From Verrucomicrobiales bacterium (GTDB taxonomy: Bacteria; Verrucomicrobiota; Verrucomicrobiia; Verrucomicrobiales; DEV007): 64,000 nucleotides of DNA. The notes beneath the pieces are model-generated. The model was not told where the DNA came from. It did no database searches and was given only the letters and a program-made list of their open reading frames with translations. The stretch covers positions 62,001 through 126,000 of the forward strand of contig JARGPH010000010.1 of NCBI GenBank assembly GCA_029213065.1, written 5' to 3'. This document shows, in pieces, positions 25,186 to 37,204 of this stretch; position 1 is the stretch's first letter; every line of letters begins with the position of its first letter. The translations under genes and the position numbers were made by a program.

Positions 25186-26955
25186 ATGCCCCCAATCCAA
25201 CATTCTTTGATACGCCTGTTGGTGATCGTCATCTCATTCGCAAGTTTCAGTTCAGGAGCCGAGGCACCGCACCCGTCAATTCGAGAGCAAATCGAAGCAG
25301 TATCTGATGACGACCCGCAAGTTAGCAAGTTCGAGTCTGAAACTAGCAGGAAGATTAGTAAAATGGGAGCCGCTGCCATCCCGGAGCTACTTGCGCTATT
25401 GCAGCACGAGAATGTCGGAATCCAAGACAATGCTTCATATACCCTGTCCGGTATGACGGGGTTTACCGAAAAAGATTTGCCACTTCTTTTTCAGGAGGTG
25501 GAATCTAAAGATCGCTCGTGGGCTCTTCGTAAAATTGCAGAGATTGGAACCCCTGAGGCTATTGACTATCTGCTCGAAGAACGCCGGGAGAACAGCGAGT
25601 TCCAATACCCGAACATTGGAGCGTTCTCATATCTTGGCGCAAAGGCTCTCCCCTATCTCATTCCGTTATTCCGCGTAACTCCGCCAAACGAAATCCTATT
25701 CCGAAGAATTTCTTCTATCCTGACGGATCTGGACGGCATTCCGAAGGAAGCCGTTGTACCTCTTCTCGATATCGCAATGGATACGGCAGTTTCAACCGAT
25801 GGTAGGAAGTCTGCCATCGTAGTAATTGGGCATATGCAGAGGGATGCAGCTCACGCAGCGCCGCAACTGATCTCATTGGCTGAAAGGGAGCCACACTTGT
25901 CTGATGCAGTTGATCGTGCGCTAATTGGAATGATGGTCCCTGAGGCGGTCCCAATTTTGCTTGGGCAGATGGGCGACCACTATGATGCCTTTCGAATCAG
26001 AGATATCGCAACGATCGGTTCGAGCGCAGCTGCCGCCGGACCAGATTTTATACGGTTTTTAGATGCTGACGATTGGGATGTCCGAGTAGCCGCAGCGCGT
26101 GCACTCGGATTTATCAAATACGAAAAAGCAGCTCCTAATCTCATCAAATTACTTAGTGATCAGTCCGATTGGAGGCTAGTGTATGCAGCTGCGGACTCGC
26201 TCGGTATGATGAAAATCAAATCAGCGAAATCCGGCCTCCTCGAAGTCGCCAAAAGTCACTGGTTCAGTGTGGTCCGAGACACAGCCAGGCAAGCAGCAGA
26301 CGAAGTTTCCGAAGCTAAACGTCCAATCGATGACGGCGAAAGCATCAACTTCCCACAACGTTTTTTCATCTACGATTCCTTAGAATTCGACGATCTTTTC
26401 GAAAGTATGAGAACGTGGAATATGGAGCCCACGATCAATCTCCGTGACATGGTGGCAACACCACATCGTGATATTTTCACGAATGAAGAAACCGCTTCCC
26501 TTCAATACCCCATGAGAATTGCTAACAGGATGATGCCGGAAGGCATCGAAAGATGGATTGATAGACTAAGAACCCCATCATGTGGAGTCCATATTTTTGA
26601 CGGTAAAATTTTAGGCTTCGACTGTGGAGAATGGGGAGGAAAACTCATTCATGAAGACTATTGTGGAAATAAAATCGAGCTGCTCGACAAGAACATTCAT
26701 TCCCTCCATCGGATGAAATCCGGCCTCGTTGCGGTAACAGGAATCGGCCACCTGACGATGGCCTTGGGATCTGTATTTCGAGTCAAATTTGATCCACGAC
26801 ATGGTTGGGCTGCGGAGCATTGGCTAGCTTTACCCGGAGATCCACTCAACGCTCAACTCCTGAAATCAGGCGACCTCTACATCGATTGCCGAGGAGGTGA
26901 GATTCTTCTTTCTCCCGATGGGAAAATCAAAATGATCGCTCCGCCCAGCAAGTGA
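25186..26955 (+). CDS. Secreted HEAT-repeat protein
   Basis: A 589-residue protein of unknown specific role. It has a signal peptide (IRLLVIVISFASFSSGAEA, about residues 8-26) and a helical repeat region at about 50-385. Several HEAT or PBS-lyase-type repeats are visible, such as DDWDVRVAAARALGFIKYEKAAPNLI shortened here to the core VRVAAARALG and LVYAAADSLGMM. The C-terminal 190 residues look beta-rich and contain no motif I recognise. HEAT arrays generally bind proteins; the partner cannot be read from the sequence. The gene is visibly richer in A and T than its neighbours, which suggests a different history from the surrounding housekeeping genes. It is alone on the plus strand between pyrF (divergent) and leuB (convergent). 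Confidence 0.8.
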   Translation: MPPIQHSLIRLLVIVISFASFSSGAEAPHPSIREQIEAVSDDDPQVSKFESETSRKISKMGAAAIPELLALLQHENVGIQDNASYTLSGMTGFTEKDLPLLFQEVESKDRSWALRKIAEIGTPEAIDYLLEERRENSEFQYPNIGAFSYLGAKALPYLIPLFRVTPPNEILFRRISSILTDLDGIPKEAVVPLLDIAMDTAVSTDGRKSAIVVIGHMQRDAAHAAPQLISLAEREPHLSDAVDRALIGMMVPEAVPILLGQMGDHYDAFRIRDIATIGSSAAAAGPDFIRFLDADDWDVRVAAARALGFIKYEKAAPNLIKLLSDQSDWRLVYAAADSLGMMKIKSAKSGLLEVAKSHWFSVVRDTARQAADEVSEAKRPIDDGESINFPQRFFIYDSLEFDDLFESMRTWNMEPTINLRDMVATPHRDIFTNEETASLQYPMRIANRMMPEGIERWIDRLRTPSCGVHIFDGKILGFDCGEWGGKLIHEDYCGNKIELLDKNIHSLHRMKSGLVAVTGIGHLTMALGSVFRVKFDPRHGWAAEHWLALPGDPLNAQLLKSGDLYIDCRGGEILLSPDGKIKMIAPPSK

Positions 26956-27025
26956 CTAAATCCACTCGGTGGGCTCGCGGCTCGACGGCGCTTCGGATCG
27001 AATTGGCAGTCAACTCCCGAACCAC

Positions 27026-27066
27026 AAAAAAAGCCAGCGAACCTCATACGAGATTCGTGGCTTTTT
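27026..27066. terminator. Bidirectional Rho-independent terminator (leuB and HEAT gene)
   Basis: AGCCAGCGAACCTC and GAGATTCGTGGCT form a strong stem with a 4-base loop, flanked by seven A on the left and five T on the right. On the minus strand it lies just after leuB and ends in a run of T; on the plus strand it lies after the HEAT gene. Confidence 0.85.
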
Positions 27067-27102
27067 CCTGCAGGGCGGCCCCGGAAGACCGCACTTTCAA
27101 AA

Positions 27103-29053
<1,951 letters not shown>

Positions 29054-29078
29054 TTATGAAAATTACAGCCAAAACCGT

Positions 29079-29096
29079 TAAAGTCATGCGACTTTA
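29079..29096 (-). terminator. Possible weak terminator hairpin after the aldo/keto reductase
   Basis: TAAAGTC and GACTTTA pair around a 4-base loop, followed on the minus strand by ACGGTTTTGG. The stem is AT-rich and the T-tract short, so the terminator call is tentative; it may equally be an operator for the gene that starts at 29053. Confidence 0.3.
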
Positions 29097-29144
29097 GCGT
29101 CGAAATAACGTCATTTTAACCGGCCATTTCGGGCCACCTGAAGA

Positions 29145-30182
29145 TTACGGGCATGGGTTGGGGAAACGGTGATGCACCGTGTCAATCGCCTTCCGAACGG
29201 GTCCTTCCAGCTCGATATCGACACTGGCGATGTTCGATTTCAACTGCTCCATCGTCGTCGCGCCAATCAGATTGCTCGCGACATGAGAACGTTGATTGAT
29301 CCAGGCGAGACACATCTGGGCCATGTCCAGCCCCGCCTCGTCGGCGATAGCAGCGTATTGCTCGATCGCCTCATCCGCGGTCGGACCGTTGTAGCGGGCG
29401 AATCGCTCCCATTTCGTGATCCGGGCACCCTCCGGCATTTTTCCTCCGCGATACTTTCCGGAAAGCCGTCCGAAAGCGAGTGGCGAGTAAGCAAGAAGTC
29501 GGACCCCCTCTTCGTGGCAGACTTCGGAAAGCCCTCCGTCAAAGGTGCGGTTGAGGAGATTGTAGGAATTTTGAATCGTCACGACTCGCGGAAGGCCGAG
29601 CTCGTCCGCCAGCTTGAGAAACTTCATCGTTCCCCAGGGAGTTTCATTGGAAAGACCGATGTAGCGAATTTTTCCCGACTGAACGAGTTCACCGAGAACC
29701 GCAAGGGTTTCTTCTATAGGAACACCCTCATTCTGCTTCGGCGGAGAGTAATCACGCGCACCGAAAAGGGGCACGGTACGATCAGGCCAGTGAAGCTGAT
29801 ACAGATCAATCCGGTCCGTTTGCAATCTTCGCAGAGAACCGTCGATCGCCTCTTTGAGATTCTTTTCGTCAAAGTGATTGTCGTCACGAACATGGGTGAC
29901 GTGAGGTCCCGGGCCGGCCGCTTTCGTGGCGAGTGTGACCTCGTCGCGCTTCCCGCTCTTCGCGAACCAGGTTCCGATGATGCGCTCCGTCTCGTGGCAG
30001 GTCTCCGCAACCGGTGGCACCGGATACATCTCGGCGGTGTCGAAAAAGTTTACTCCCTGCTCAAGGGCGTAATCCATTTGTTCGTGCCCCTCGGCCTCGG
30101 TGTTTTGCTCGCCCCAGGTCATCGTTCCCAGTCCGATGAGACTAACAGAAAGGTCCGAGTTCGGAATATCGCGATAAATCAT
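29145..30182 (-). CDS. Aldo/keto reductase, Tas-like
   Basis: An NADPH-dependent (beta/alpha)8 oxidoreductase of 345 residues. The catalytic tetrad is recognisable: Asp48 in FFDTAEMYP, Tyr53, Lys87 in LATKAAG and His131 in YQLHWPD. The N-terminal LIGLGTMTWGEQNTEAE and the long loop with VPLFGARDY are typical of the Tas subgroup of E. coli, whose physiological substrate is unclear, so no substrate is proposed. The C-terminal cofactor-binding part has the usual SNLIGATTMEQLKSN. The start is the ATG at 30182. No partner genes are evident. Confidence 0.92.
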   Translation of the reverse strand: MIYRDIPNSDLSVSLIGLGTMTWGEQNTEAEGHEQMDYALEQGVNFFDTAEMYPVPPVAETCHETERIIGTWFAKSGKRDEVTLATKAAGPGPHVTHVRDDNHFDEKNLKEAIDGSLRRLQTDRIDLYQLHWPDRTVPLFGARDYSPPKQNEGVPIEETLAVLGELVQSGKIRYIGLSNETPWGTMKFLKLADELGLPRVVTIQNSYNLLNRTFDGGLSEVCHEEGVRLLAYSPLAFGRLSGKYRGGKMPEGARITKWERFARYNGPTADEAIEQYAAIADEAGLDMAQMCLAWINQRSHVASNLIGATTMEQLKSNIASVDIELEGPVRKAIDTVHHRFPNPCP

Positions 30183-30228
30183 GCCGCCAAGTTAATCGCC
30201 GGCATAGCCACAAATCAAAAGGGATTAC

Positions 30229-30263
30229 AAAAAAAGTGCCCGGCAAACGAATTCACCGGGCAC
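30229..30263 (-). terminator. Rho-independent terminator for the secreted protein gene at 30293
   Basis: On the minus strand GTGCCCGG and CCGGGCAC form an 8-bp GC-rich stem with a 12-base loop, followed by seven T. It lies 30 bases after the stop of the gene at 30293-30829. Confidence 0.9.
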
Positions 30264-30292
30264 CTCACACCAAAAACAAATTTTTACGAAAT

Positions 30293-30829
30293 CTAGCCAC
30301 CGCGAATGATGAGCATATTCTGACCTCCGCGGCCTTTTTCCTCTGCCCAGACACGCCGGGCATGCTCGTAAATCTGACCCACGGTCGCCTTGTTCTTCAT
30401 CCGATATTCAGAGGTCTTCGCATGAGTCGTGTCGGGGTAGTGCTTCGTGACGTTGGAATCGACATCTCCGTGACCGGTCTTTTCACCGACCTTGTTCGCG
30501 ATGCTCGTGATACGATCAATCGTGGCACTGCCGGCAGTAATCGATGAACTCGCCGATACCGGCTCAATGAAATAGAAACGGGCCGTCTGCATCCCTCTGG
30601 TATCGACGGTGCACTCAAAAACCCGAACCGCGCCGTCGATGATATACTCGTGTTCACTCACCGAAGTAATATCACTGAGTCGTGCCACAAAACGCCCCGA
30701 GGAAGTGACCACTTCCCAGAAACCGGCGATCCCCGGCTGTTGTCCGTCAGGATTAGCGGAGTCCTGCGCCTGAGCAGGAGACAAAAAAATGGCAGCAGCG
30801 GTTGCAATCAAAACGGGAAAAAACTTCAT
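30293..30829 (-). CDS. Small secreted protein, unrecognised
   Basis: 178 residues starting MKFFPVLIATAAAIFLSPAQA, a clear signal peptide with cleavage near residue 21. The ATG at 30829 is preferred; a longer frame adds a hydrophobic leader without a good initiation site. The mature part contains WEVVTSSGRFVARLSDITSVSEHEYIIDG compressed here to its key features: a beta-type region with a single Cys (FECTVD), then a Ser/Ala/Thr stretch and a basic C-terminus ending IIRGG. I recognise no family. It has its own strong terminator and is divergent from the PSCyt gene, so it is probably a single-gene unit. Confidence 0.65.
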   Translation of the reverse strand: MKFFPVLIATAAAIFLSPAQAQDSANPDGQQPGIAGFWEVVTSSGRFVARLSDITSVSEHEYIIDGAVRVFECTVDTRGMQTARFYFIEPVSASSSITAGSATIDRITSIANKVGEKTGHGDVDSNVTKHYPDTTHAKTSEYRMKNKATVGQIYEHARRVWAEEKGRGGQNMLIIRGG

Positions 30830-30977
30830 GGAATAATCGTATCTCAAAAAAATCACGATGTCTCCCATAAACGCATTACAAACCTGTCATCTTACGCCTC
30901 TTTTTTGAAGGAAACACGTACCCTGAAAGATCGGGTCATGCGGGGTGCCTCTTGGTATAGTCACTACTCGCTCCCCT

Positions 30978-33900
30978 ATGAAGACGCCCCTTTTCATCCT
31001 CGCAACCCTCTTGTTGCCGTGCACCCACGGAATCGCGGTAGAGGTCAATTTTGCGAGAGATATTCGCCCGATCCTTTCCGACAAATGCTTCTTTTGTCAT
31101 GGCCCCGATGAAGAGCACCGCGAAGCAGACCTGCGTCTCGACCGCAAAGCGGATGCCTTTCGTGCCATCGACGGCATGACAGCGTTCCGCGCCGGCGACC
31201 CCGAGGGAAGTGAAGCGTGGCACCGTATCATCACGGACGAACCGGATGACATCATGCCGCCCGAAAAGTCTAACAAAACACTTACAAAGCGGGAGAAGGA
31301 TCTCATCAAAGCGTGGATCGAAAGCGGCGCGGAGTGGACCGAACACTGGTCCTTTATTCCTCCGGCGAAAGGCGAAATTCCCGGAGGAAACGCGAACTCC
31401 CCCATCGACGCATTCATCCGCGCGAAGTTGAAAGCCGAATCGCTGAACCCTTCTCAGGAAACCGATCGACGCACCTTGATCCGTCGACTCACCTTCGATC
31501 TGACAGGACTTCCTCCAACAAAGAAGGAAGTGGAGAACTTTCTCGGGGACACTTCCGATAATGCCGTCGGTACTCTCGTTGACCGCCTTCTCGCCTCGTC
31601 TCACTTCGGCGAACGCATGGCACTGATGTGGCTCGATGCAGCGCGCTACGGCGACACCTCGGTGATGCACGCCGACGGTCCCCGCGACATGTGGCCGTGG
31701 CGGGACTGGGTCGTAAATGCCTTCAACGAGAACCAACCCTACGATCAGTTTTCCATCGAACAGATTGCGGGTGACCTTCTCCCCACCGCGACCAACGCCC
31801 AGCTCATTGCCTCGGGCTTCAACCGCAATCATCCTTCATCCGACGAAGGCGGCGCGATCGCCGAAGAGCTTCGCGTCAGCTACGTCGCCGACCGCGTCAA
31901 AACGACTTCGAACGTCTGGCTCGGACTTTCGATGGAATGCGCCCAGTGCCACGATCACAAATACGATCCCATTTCGCAGAAGGAATACTATGAGTTCTAC
32001 GCCTACTTCAACAACACCGAGGACCCCGGGATGCAGACGAGAAAGGGCAACCAGGCCCCGTTCGTGGAAGTCGTCACCGAGGTGGAGGAGGACGCTCTCA
32101 AAGAAATCGAAGAAACCCTCTCCGGGCATCAAAAGAAAGTCGAAGGAGAACGGAAGAAGGCACTCACAAAAGTTCCTGCCGGCACAGTGGACCCGTCGCC
32201 TGACACTGACAAACGCCTCAAAAACCTGAAGCATTACTTTCCGCTTAATGAGGCCAACGGATTCGTATTACTCGACGCGCGTTCCGCTAAAGACCTCGCC
32301 GGAAAAACGATCCTCCTGAATCAGCCCGACGGGAAATTCGGTTCCGCGATTGAGCTCAACGGAACACGCACCTTCGACGGTCCCGGCTTTACCGAGTTCG
32401 ACAACAAGAGCAAAATGACGATCTCCGCCTGGATCAAGATCGCCAACGCGAATGCCGGAGGAGCGGTATTTTCAAAGATGGATTCAGCCAACAATTACCG
32501 CGGCTGGGATCTCTGGCTGCAGGGAGGAAAACCCGCGATCCACCTCGTGAACAAGTGGCCGTCCAACGCGGTCAAAGTGGTCGCAAAAGATAAGCTGAAA
32601 CCGAATCAGTGGGAGCACGTCGCGATCACTTACAACGGCGGCGGAACACCTGACAGCGTCAAAATTTTCATCAACGGAAAGCCGGTCGACCACGACATTG
32701 AAGCAAAGAAACTGACCGGCACGATTAAGAACGATGTTCCCTTCCGGATCGGAGGACGCTCTCAGGGAAGCGGGGCCAAAGCCGAGGTCGACGAGGTTCA
32801 CATCTACGACCGCGAGCTTTCCGAAAAGGAAATTGCCTGGACTCAGCACGATCTCACTGCCGAAGCCATCGAGACCCTCGCCGCGAAACGAACCGCGTCT
32901 CAAAAGACAATCGCGAACACCGATGCCCTTTCCCAATCCAGCGCATTCAGGAAGGCGCGATCAGAGGAAATCCTAACCGAAGCAAAACGGCTTGAGATTC
33001 TCAACGGCAAAACCACCTCCATGGTCATGGCGGACAATCCTCCGGAAAAAATGCGGAAAACTTACATCCTCGACCGCGGTGCCTACGACGCGCCGAAAAA
33101 AGACGAAGTGATCACTCCGGGAACGCTCGCCATTCTCCCGCCGCTTCCGGCAGGGGCACCGGCGAATCGACTCACCCTCGCGAACTGGCTTTTCAGCGAT
33201 GATCATCCCCTCACCTCCCGCGTCGCGGTGAACCAAATCTGGCAGCTCTTTTTCGGCCACGGGATCGTCAACTCAACCGCAGACTTCGGCGCTCAGGGCG
33301 ACTTCCCCACTCACCCCGAATTGCTCGACTGGCTCGCGGTCGATTTCCGCGAGAGCGGGTGGAACATGAAACGACTCATCCGGCAGATTGTGATGTCATC
33401 GACCTACCGACAGTCCTCTCATGTCGGAGCGAATGATCTGGAAAAAGATTCCGAAAACCGCCTTCTTGCGCGGGCGCCCCGCTTCCGGCTCCAGGCCGAA
33501 ATGATCCGCGACAATGCACTCGCTCTCAGCGGGCTCTTGTTAGACGAAGCCGGAGGCCCCGGGGTAAAGCCCTACCAACCACCCGGTCTCTGGGCCGAGG
33601 TCAGCCTCGGGGGAAATCCGAAGTTCGTTCAGGACAAAGGCGACAAACTTTTCCGTCGCAGTCTCTACACTTACTGGAAGCGCTCATCGCCACCGCCCGC
33701 GATGGTGATCTTCGATGCACCGAATCGCGAAACCTGTGTCATGAAACGCACCCGCACGAACACACCGCTGCAGGCTCTAGCGGCGATGAACGATGTGCAG
33801 ATCATGGAGGCCTCCCGCCATCTCGCGAACCGGATCATGAAAGAAGGCGGAGCGACAACACCGGACCGCGCCGGCTACCTCTTTGAGCTCGCGACGGCAC

Positions 33901-34109
33901 GACCTCCACTCAGCGGAGAGCTGGAAACACTCGTCGAAGTGCATGACCGCAGTCTCGCCCGCTACAAAGGCGAACCGGAAAAAGCGACCGAAGTCCTCAG
34001 TCATGGTGACTCCGAAAATGAGAGCCCTTTTCCCGCCCCCGAACAGGCAGCGTGGACCCTCGTCGCCAGCCTCGTTCTCAACCTCGACGAAGTCCTGACA
34101 CGCAACTAA
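30978..34109 (+). CDS. PSCyt1 / DUF1549 / LamG / DUF1553 cytochrome-type protein
   Basis: A 1,043-residue exported protein characteristic of Planctomycetota and Verrucomicrobiota. The signal peptide covers residues 1-20. A c-type haem motif CFFCH is at 37-41 in the Planctomycete cytochrome C domain. DUF1549 follows at about 150-355 ([20 protein letters not shown] and WDW-like signatures, plus [12 protein letters not shown] with a second CxxCH). A LamG/concanavalin-like domain lies at about 420-630 ([27 protein letters not shown]). DUF1553 fills about 715-1,030 ([34 protein letters not shown]). The ATG at 30978 is used, not the upstream GTG at 30945. The DUF1501 gene follows after 19 bases, the usual pairing. 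Roles in polysaccharide breakdown are often suggested but unproven. Confidence 0.93.
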   Translation: MKTPLFILATLLLPCTHGIAVEVNFARDIRPILSDKCFFCHGPDEEHREADLRLDRKADAFRAIDGMTAFRAGDPEGSEAWHRIITDEPDDIMPPEKSNKTLTKREKDLIKAWIESGAEWTEHWSFIPPAKGEIPGGNANSPIDAFIRAKLKAESLNPSQETDRRTLIRRLTFDLTGLPPTKKEVENFLGDTSDNAVGTLVDRLLASSHFGERMALMWLDAARYGDTSVMHADGPRDMWPWRDWVVNAFNENQPYDQFSIEQIAGDLLPTATNAQLIASGFNRNHPSSDEGGAIAEELRVSYVADRVKTTSNVWLGLSMECAQCHDHKYDPISQKEYYEFYAYFNNTEDPGMQTRKGNQAPFVEVVTEVEEDALKEIEETLSGHQKKVEGERKKALTKVPAGTVDPSPDTDKRLKNLKHYFPLNEANGFVLLDARSAKDLAGKTILLNQPDGKFGSAIELNGTRTFDGPGFTEFDNKSKMTISAWIKIANANAGGAVFSKMDSANNYRGWDLWLQGGKPAIHLVNKWPSNAVKVVAKDKLKPNQWEHVAITYNGGGTPDSVKIFINGKPVDHDIEAKKLTGTIKNDVPFRIGGRSQGSGAKAEVDEVHIYDRELSEKEIAWTQHDLTAEAIETLAAKRTASQKTIANTDALSQSSAFRKARSEEILTEAKRLEILNGKTTSMVMADNPPEKMRKTYILDRGAYDAPKKDEVITPGTLAILPPLPAGAPANRLTLANWLFSDDHPLTSRVAVNQIWQLFFGHGIVNSTADFGAQGDFPTHPELLDWLAVDFRESGWNMKRLIRQIVMSSTYRQSSHVGANDLEKDSENRLLARAPRFRLQAEMIRDNALALSGLLLDEAGGPGVKPYQPPGLWAEVSLGGNPKFVQDKGDKLFRRSLYTYWKRSSPPPAMVIFDAPNRETCVMKRTRTNTPLQALAAMNDVQIMEASRHLANRIMKEGGATTPDRAGYLFELATARPPLSGELETLVEVHDRSLARYKGEPEKATEVLSHGDSENESPFPAPEQAAWTLVASLVLNLDEVLTRN

Positions 34110-34128
34110 TTTTCTTACCCGACCTGAG

Positions 34129-35583
34129 ATGAACCCCCTGACCGAACTTCACCAGATCAACAACCGGCGCCAGTTTCTGGGACGCTCCTGCAGCCTTCTC
34201 GGCGGAGCGGCCCTATCAAGCCTCCTCCCGTCCCGACTCAGTGGAGCCGTTTCCGCTCCCGGCGGCTCCGGCCCGGCACTGCCCCATTTTGCCCCGAAGG
34301 CGAAACGGGTCATTTATCTGTTCATGGCGGGCGGCCCGTCCCACATCGACATGTTCGATTACAAGCCGGCGATGAAAGACCTCCACGGCACCGAACTTCC
34401 GGAATCGATTCGCAACGGTCAACGCATCACCGGAATGACGAGTGGCCAGAAGGAATTCCCCTGCGTCGCTCCGATGTTCAACTTCGAACGGGTCGGGGAA
34501 CGCGGCACCTGGATGAACACCGACATCCTCCCGCATACCGCCTCCATCGCCGACAAAATCACCCTGATCCGCACGATGAACACCGAGGCGATCAATCACG
34601 ATCCCGCGATCACTTACATTAACACCGGCACCCAGCAGTTCGGCCACCCCAGCATGGGGTCGTGGCTTGCCTACGGACTCGGTTCGCTGAGCGACAACCT
34701 GCCCGCTTACGTGACGATGATCTCGACGGGCAAGAAGCCCGGGCAGGCTCTTTACGCCCGGCTCTGGGGAAGTGGCTTTCTCCCCTCGAAATATCAAGGC
34801 GTTCAGTTCCGAAGCGGCGATGATCCGGTTCTCTATCTCAACAATCCCGAGGGGATCGATCGTGAACTCCGGCGCGGCATGCTCGACGGCTTGGGCGATT
34901 TAAATCGTCAACGCCTGCAGGAAGTGGGAGACCCTGAAATCGCCTCGCGAATCTCCCAGTATGAAATGGCGTTCCGGATGCAGTCCTCGGTTCCCGATCT
35001 GATGGAAACCAAAGAGGAACCGGATTACATCTTTGATCAATACGGCCCCCAGTCCCGGGAAAAGGGATCCTTCGCCTCAAACTGCCTTCTCGCCCGACGC
35101 ATGGCCGAGCGCGGCGTGAGATTCATCCAGCTCTTCCACCGGGGGTGGGATCAGCACGGCAACCTTCCCAAGGATCTCTCCGGCAACTGCGAAAGCGTCG
35201 ACCAACCTGCAGCCGCCCTCGTCAAAGATCTCGAAGAGCGAGGCATGCTGGAGGACACCGCGGTTGTGTTCGGAGGCGAGTTCGGGCGAACGATCTACAG
35301 CCAGGGCAAACTGACCAAAGACAATCACGGTCGGGATCATCACGGACGATGTTTCTCAACCTGGGTCGCCGGCGGCGGATTCAAAGCCGGATACGATCAC
35401 GGCGAAACCGACGACTACGCCTACAACATCGTGAAGGACCCGGTCCACATCAACGACTTCAACGCCACCGTGCTCCACACCCTAGGGATCAACCACGAAC
35501 GATTCACCGTGAAACACCAGGGTCTCGATTCCCGCCTCACCGGTGTGGAAAATCGCCGCGTTGTGAAGGAGATTCTGACGTGA
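34129..35583 (+). CDS. DUF1501 protein with Tat-type signal
   Basis: 484 residues. The N-terminus has a twin-arginine signal ([10 protein letters not shown], arginines at about 12-13, then [12 protein letters not shown]), so it is folded before export. The body has the DUF1501 features [27 protein letters not shown] and NHGRDHHG, which resemble the alkaline-phosphatase or sulfatase superfamily metal site, although DUF1501 activity is not established. It is second in an operon after the PSCyt/DUF1553 gene; such pairs recur many times per genome in PVC bacteria and are thought to work together in the periplasm. The stop TGA overlaps the GTG start of the next gene. Confidence 0.93.
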   Translation: MNPLTELHQINNRRQFLGRSCSLLGGAALSSLLPSRLSGAVSAPGGSGPALPHFAPKAKRVIYLFMAGGPSHIDMFDYKPAMKDLHGTELPESIRNGQRITGMTSGQKEFPCVAPMFNFERVGERGTWMNTDILPHTASIADKITLIRTMNTEAINHDPAITYINTGTQQFGHPSMGSWLAYGLGSLSDNLPAYVTMISTGKKPGQALYARLWGSGFLPSKYQGVQFRSGDDPVLYLNNPEGIDRELRRGMLDGLGDLNRQRLQEVGDPEIASRISQYEMAFRMQSSVPDLMETKEEPDYIFDQYGPQSREKGSFASNCLLARRMAERGVRFIQLFHRGWDQHGNLPKDLSGNCESVDQPAAALVKDLEERGMLEDTAVVFGGEFGRTIYSQGKLTKDNHGRDHHGRCFSTWVAGGGFKAGYDHGETDDYAYNIVKDPVHINDFNATVLHTLGINHERFTVKHQGLDSRLTGVENRRVVKEILT

Positions 35584-36179
35584 GTCTTTTTAAAACAGAA
35601 TCCTGGCAGCGGTGTGAGGCAGAGCTCCGTCGGAGGTATTCTTCTCAGGGCCGCCACTATCACACGCTTCAGCACATCAGAAATTGTCTTTCGAAACTGG
35701 ATTCAGTCTCACACTGCCACAATCGGGAAGCGCTCAAGCTCGCGATTTGGTTTCACGACGCGATTTACGATCCCCTTCGAACCGACAACGAAGAAGCGAG
35801 CGCTGAACTCGCTGATGAGTGGCTGGCTTCCATCGACGCCTCTTCCCAGCTCCGCGAAGACGTGGCCGGACTCATCATTGCGACTGACCACAAAACAGCT
35901 CCCGCGAACGATGATGAAAAACTCATCGTCGACATCGACCTCAGCATTCTCGGCAGTTCTGAGATCGACTATGTGCGCTATGCGGGGAACATTCGCAAAG
36001 AGTATGCAGCTTTCTCCGACAAGGATTACACCGAAGGCCGGAAGAAGGTGCTACGTCATTTCCTCGATAAACCAGCCTTGTATTCCATCCCGCTTTTCAG
36101 TGAGCGCTTCGAAGCACCGGCGAGACGCAATCTCGAACGCGAACTGAAGTCCCTCGCTCAATCAGAAGAACCACCGTGA
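35580..36179 (+). CDS. HD-superfamily metal-dependent hydrolase (predicted)
   Basis: 199 residues, no signal peptide. Metal-ligand motifs fit the HD family: HYHTLQHI (27-34), IWFHDAIYD (56-64, His59-Asp60), DNEEASA (69-75), TDHK (102-105) and DIDLSILG (118-125). The set matches a small predicted HD phosphohydrolase group whose substrate is not known. The start is placed at GTG 35580, which overlaps the upstream stop in a GTGA arrangement, giving translational coupling to DUF1501; the coding frame extends upstream only as an overlap. It being in this operon is unexpected since the other two products are exported while this one looks cytoplasmic. Confidence 0.8.
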   Translation: MSLFKTESWQRCEAELRRRYSSQGRHYHTLQHIRNCLSKLDSVSHCHNREALKLAIWFHDAIYDPLRTDNEEASAELADEWLASIDASSQLREDVAGLIIATDHKTAPANDDEKLIVDIDLSILGSSEIDYVRYAGNIRKEYAAFSDKDYTEGRKKVLRHFLDKPALYSIPLFSERFEAPARRNLERELKSLAQSEEPP

Positions 36180-36200
36180 AGGTGAAGGCGGGGGCACCGA

Positions 36201-36230
36201 ACAGGGTTGAGTGCCTGACCTGACCCTGTA
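36201..36230 (+). repeat. 22-bp repeat family, single unit with inverted end
   Basis: ACAGGGTTGAGTG begins a 22-base unit (36201-36222) followed directly by ACCCTGT, giving a 7-bp stem with a 15-base loop. It lies in the 149-base gap between the HD gene and the first transglutaminase gene. Confidence 0.7.
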
Positions 36231-36328
36231 TAGTCGACCTTGGAGCAACTCTCGCAACCAACCAATATCGACCCAATCGAATCACTGCCGGCAATTGGCA
36301 CAAGATGGGCTGAAAGTAAGCTAACATC

Positions 36329-37189
36329 ATGAAATTTACGATCTGCAGCTCCCTTTACTACAACATCAGCAGCGCCTCCACCGTGCTCTGCTCAATCAGT
36401 TGCAGTGAGACCCCTTACCAGAAAATCTCGAACGAAAGTCTCACCGTCAACAGACCGGTAACGCGGTCGGATCTTTCAGTGGGGCTTGACGGGAACCGCT
36501 TCACCAAATTGCAAACCGACGAACCCGGGGATTTGCAAATCCAGTATTCAGCGCTGGTCGAAACCTCTCCCAGGTCGGTGCCTGCCAACGAATTAAGCAA
36601 CCGCCGGGACAGCACCCTCGATGCAGTGGCGCTCCCCTATCTTTTCCCGAGCCGCTACGCTCCGGCTGACCGGATGCGGGCAGTGGCGATGGATCTCTTC
36701 GGAAATATTCAAGGGGATTTCAATATTGCGATGGCAGTGGAAGACTGGCTCTTCAACCACATTACTTATGAAGCCGGCTCCTCCGACGAACAGAGTTGGG
36801 CACTCGACACCCTCGAAACCCGGACCGGAGTGTGTCGCGATTTTGCACACCTCGGGATTGCATTTTGCAGAGCTCTGACGATTCCGGCCCGCTATTGCAC
36901 GGTTTACTCCTACCAGTTGGAACCGCAGGATTTCCACGCGGTCTTCGAAGTTTACATTGGCGGCTCATGGTATGTCATCGATGGCACCCGGAAAGCCCCC
37001 CTCAACGGCATGATACGGATCGCGACGGGACGGGATGCCAGTGACGCAGCCGTGGCGACGCTCTTCGGCGGAGTGAAAGGTCAGGGTATCGCGGTGGACG
37101 TTCAGCTCGCAAGCAATCAGAACGAAGCTTTCAATCCCGTAACGAGGGAGGCACTGATGGCCGATGGAAAAGCATTCTTTCTTTCATGA
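36329..37189 (+). CDS. Transglutaminase-like protein 1
   Basis: 286 residues with a transglutaminase-like cysteine-hydrolase core. The triad is Cys169 (TRTGVCRDFAHL), His203 (QDFHAVFEVYI) and Asp218 (WYVIDGTRKAP). The preceding 120 residues are a beta-type domain; PYLFPSRYAP (103-112) is typical of the group. No signal peptide is obvious. Bacterial members act as peptidases or amide hydrolases more often than as cross-linkers; no substrate can be named. A second transglutaminase-like gene starts 15 bases after its stop, so they form a pair. In other bacteria such genes often sit with alpha-E and circularly permuted ATP-grasp genes, which are absent here. Confidence 0.88.
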   Translation: MKFTICSSLYYNISSASTVLCSISCSETPYQKISNESLTVNRPVTRSDLSVGLDGNRFTKLQTDEPGDLQIQYSALVETSPRSVPANELSNRRDSTLDAVALPYLFPSRYAPADRMRAVAMDLFGNIQGDFNIAMAVEDWLFNHITYEAGSSDEQSWALDTLETRTGVCRDFAHLGIAFCRALTIPARYCTVYSYQLEPQDFHAVFEVYIGGSWYVIDGTRKAPLNGMIRIATGRDASDAAVATLFGGVKGQGIAVDVQLASNQNEAFNPVTREALMADGKAFFLS

Positions 37190-37204
37190 AAACATCCCGC
37201 TGAG

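Noticed and set aside
29169-30296. 375-codon plus-strand frame opposite the aldo/keto reductase
   Set aside because: Antisense to a clear enzyme with a full catalytic tetrad; basic, stop-poor composition only.
30936-31832. 298-codon minus-strand frame opposite the PSCyt gene
   Set aside because: Antisense to a gene with CxxCH and DUF1549 features.
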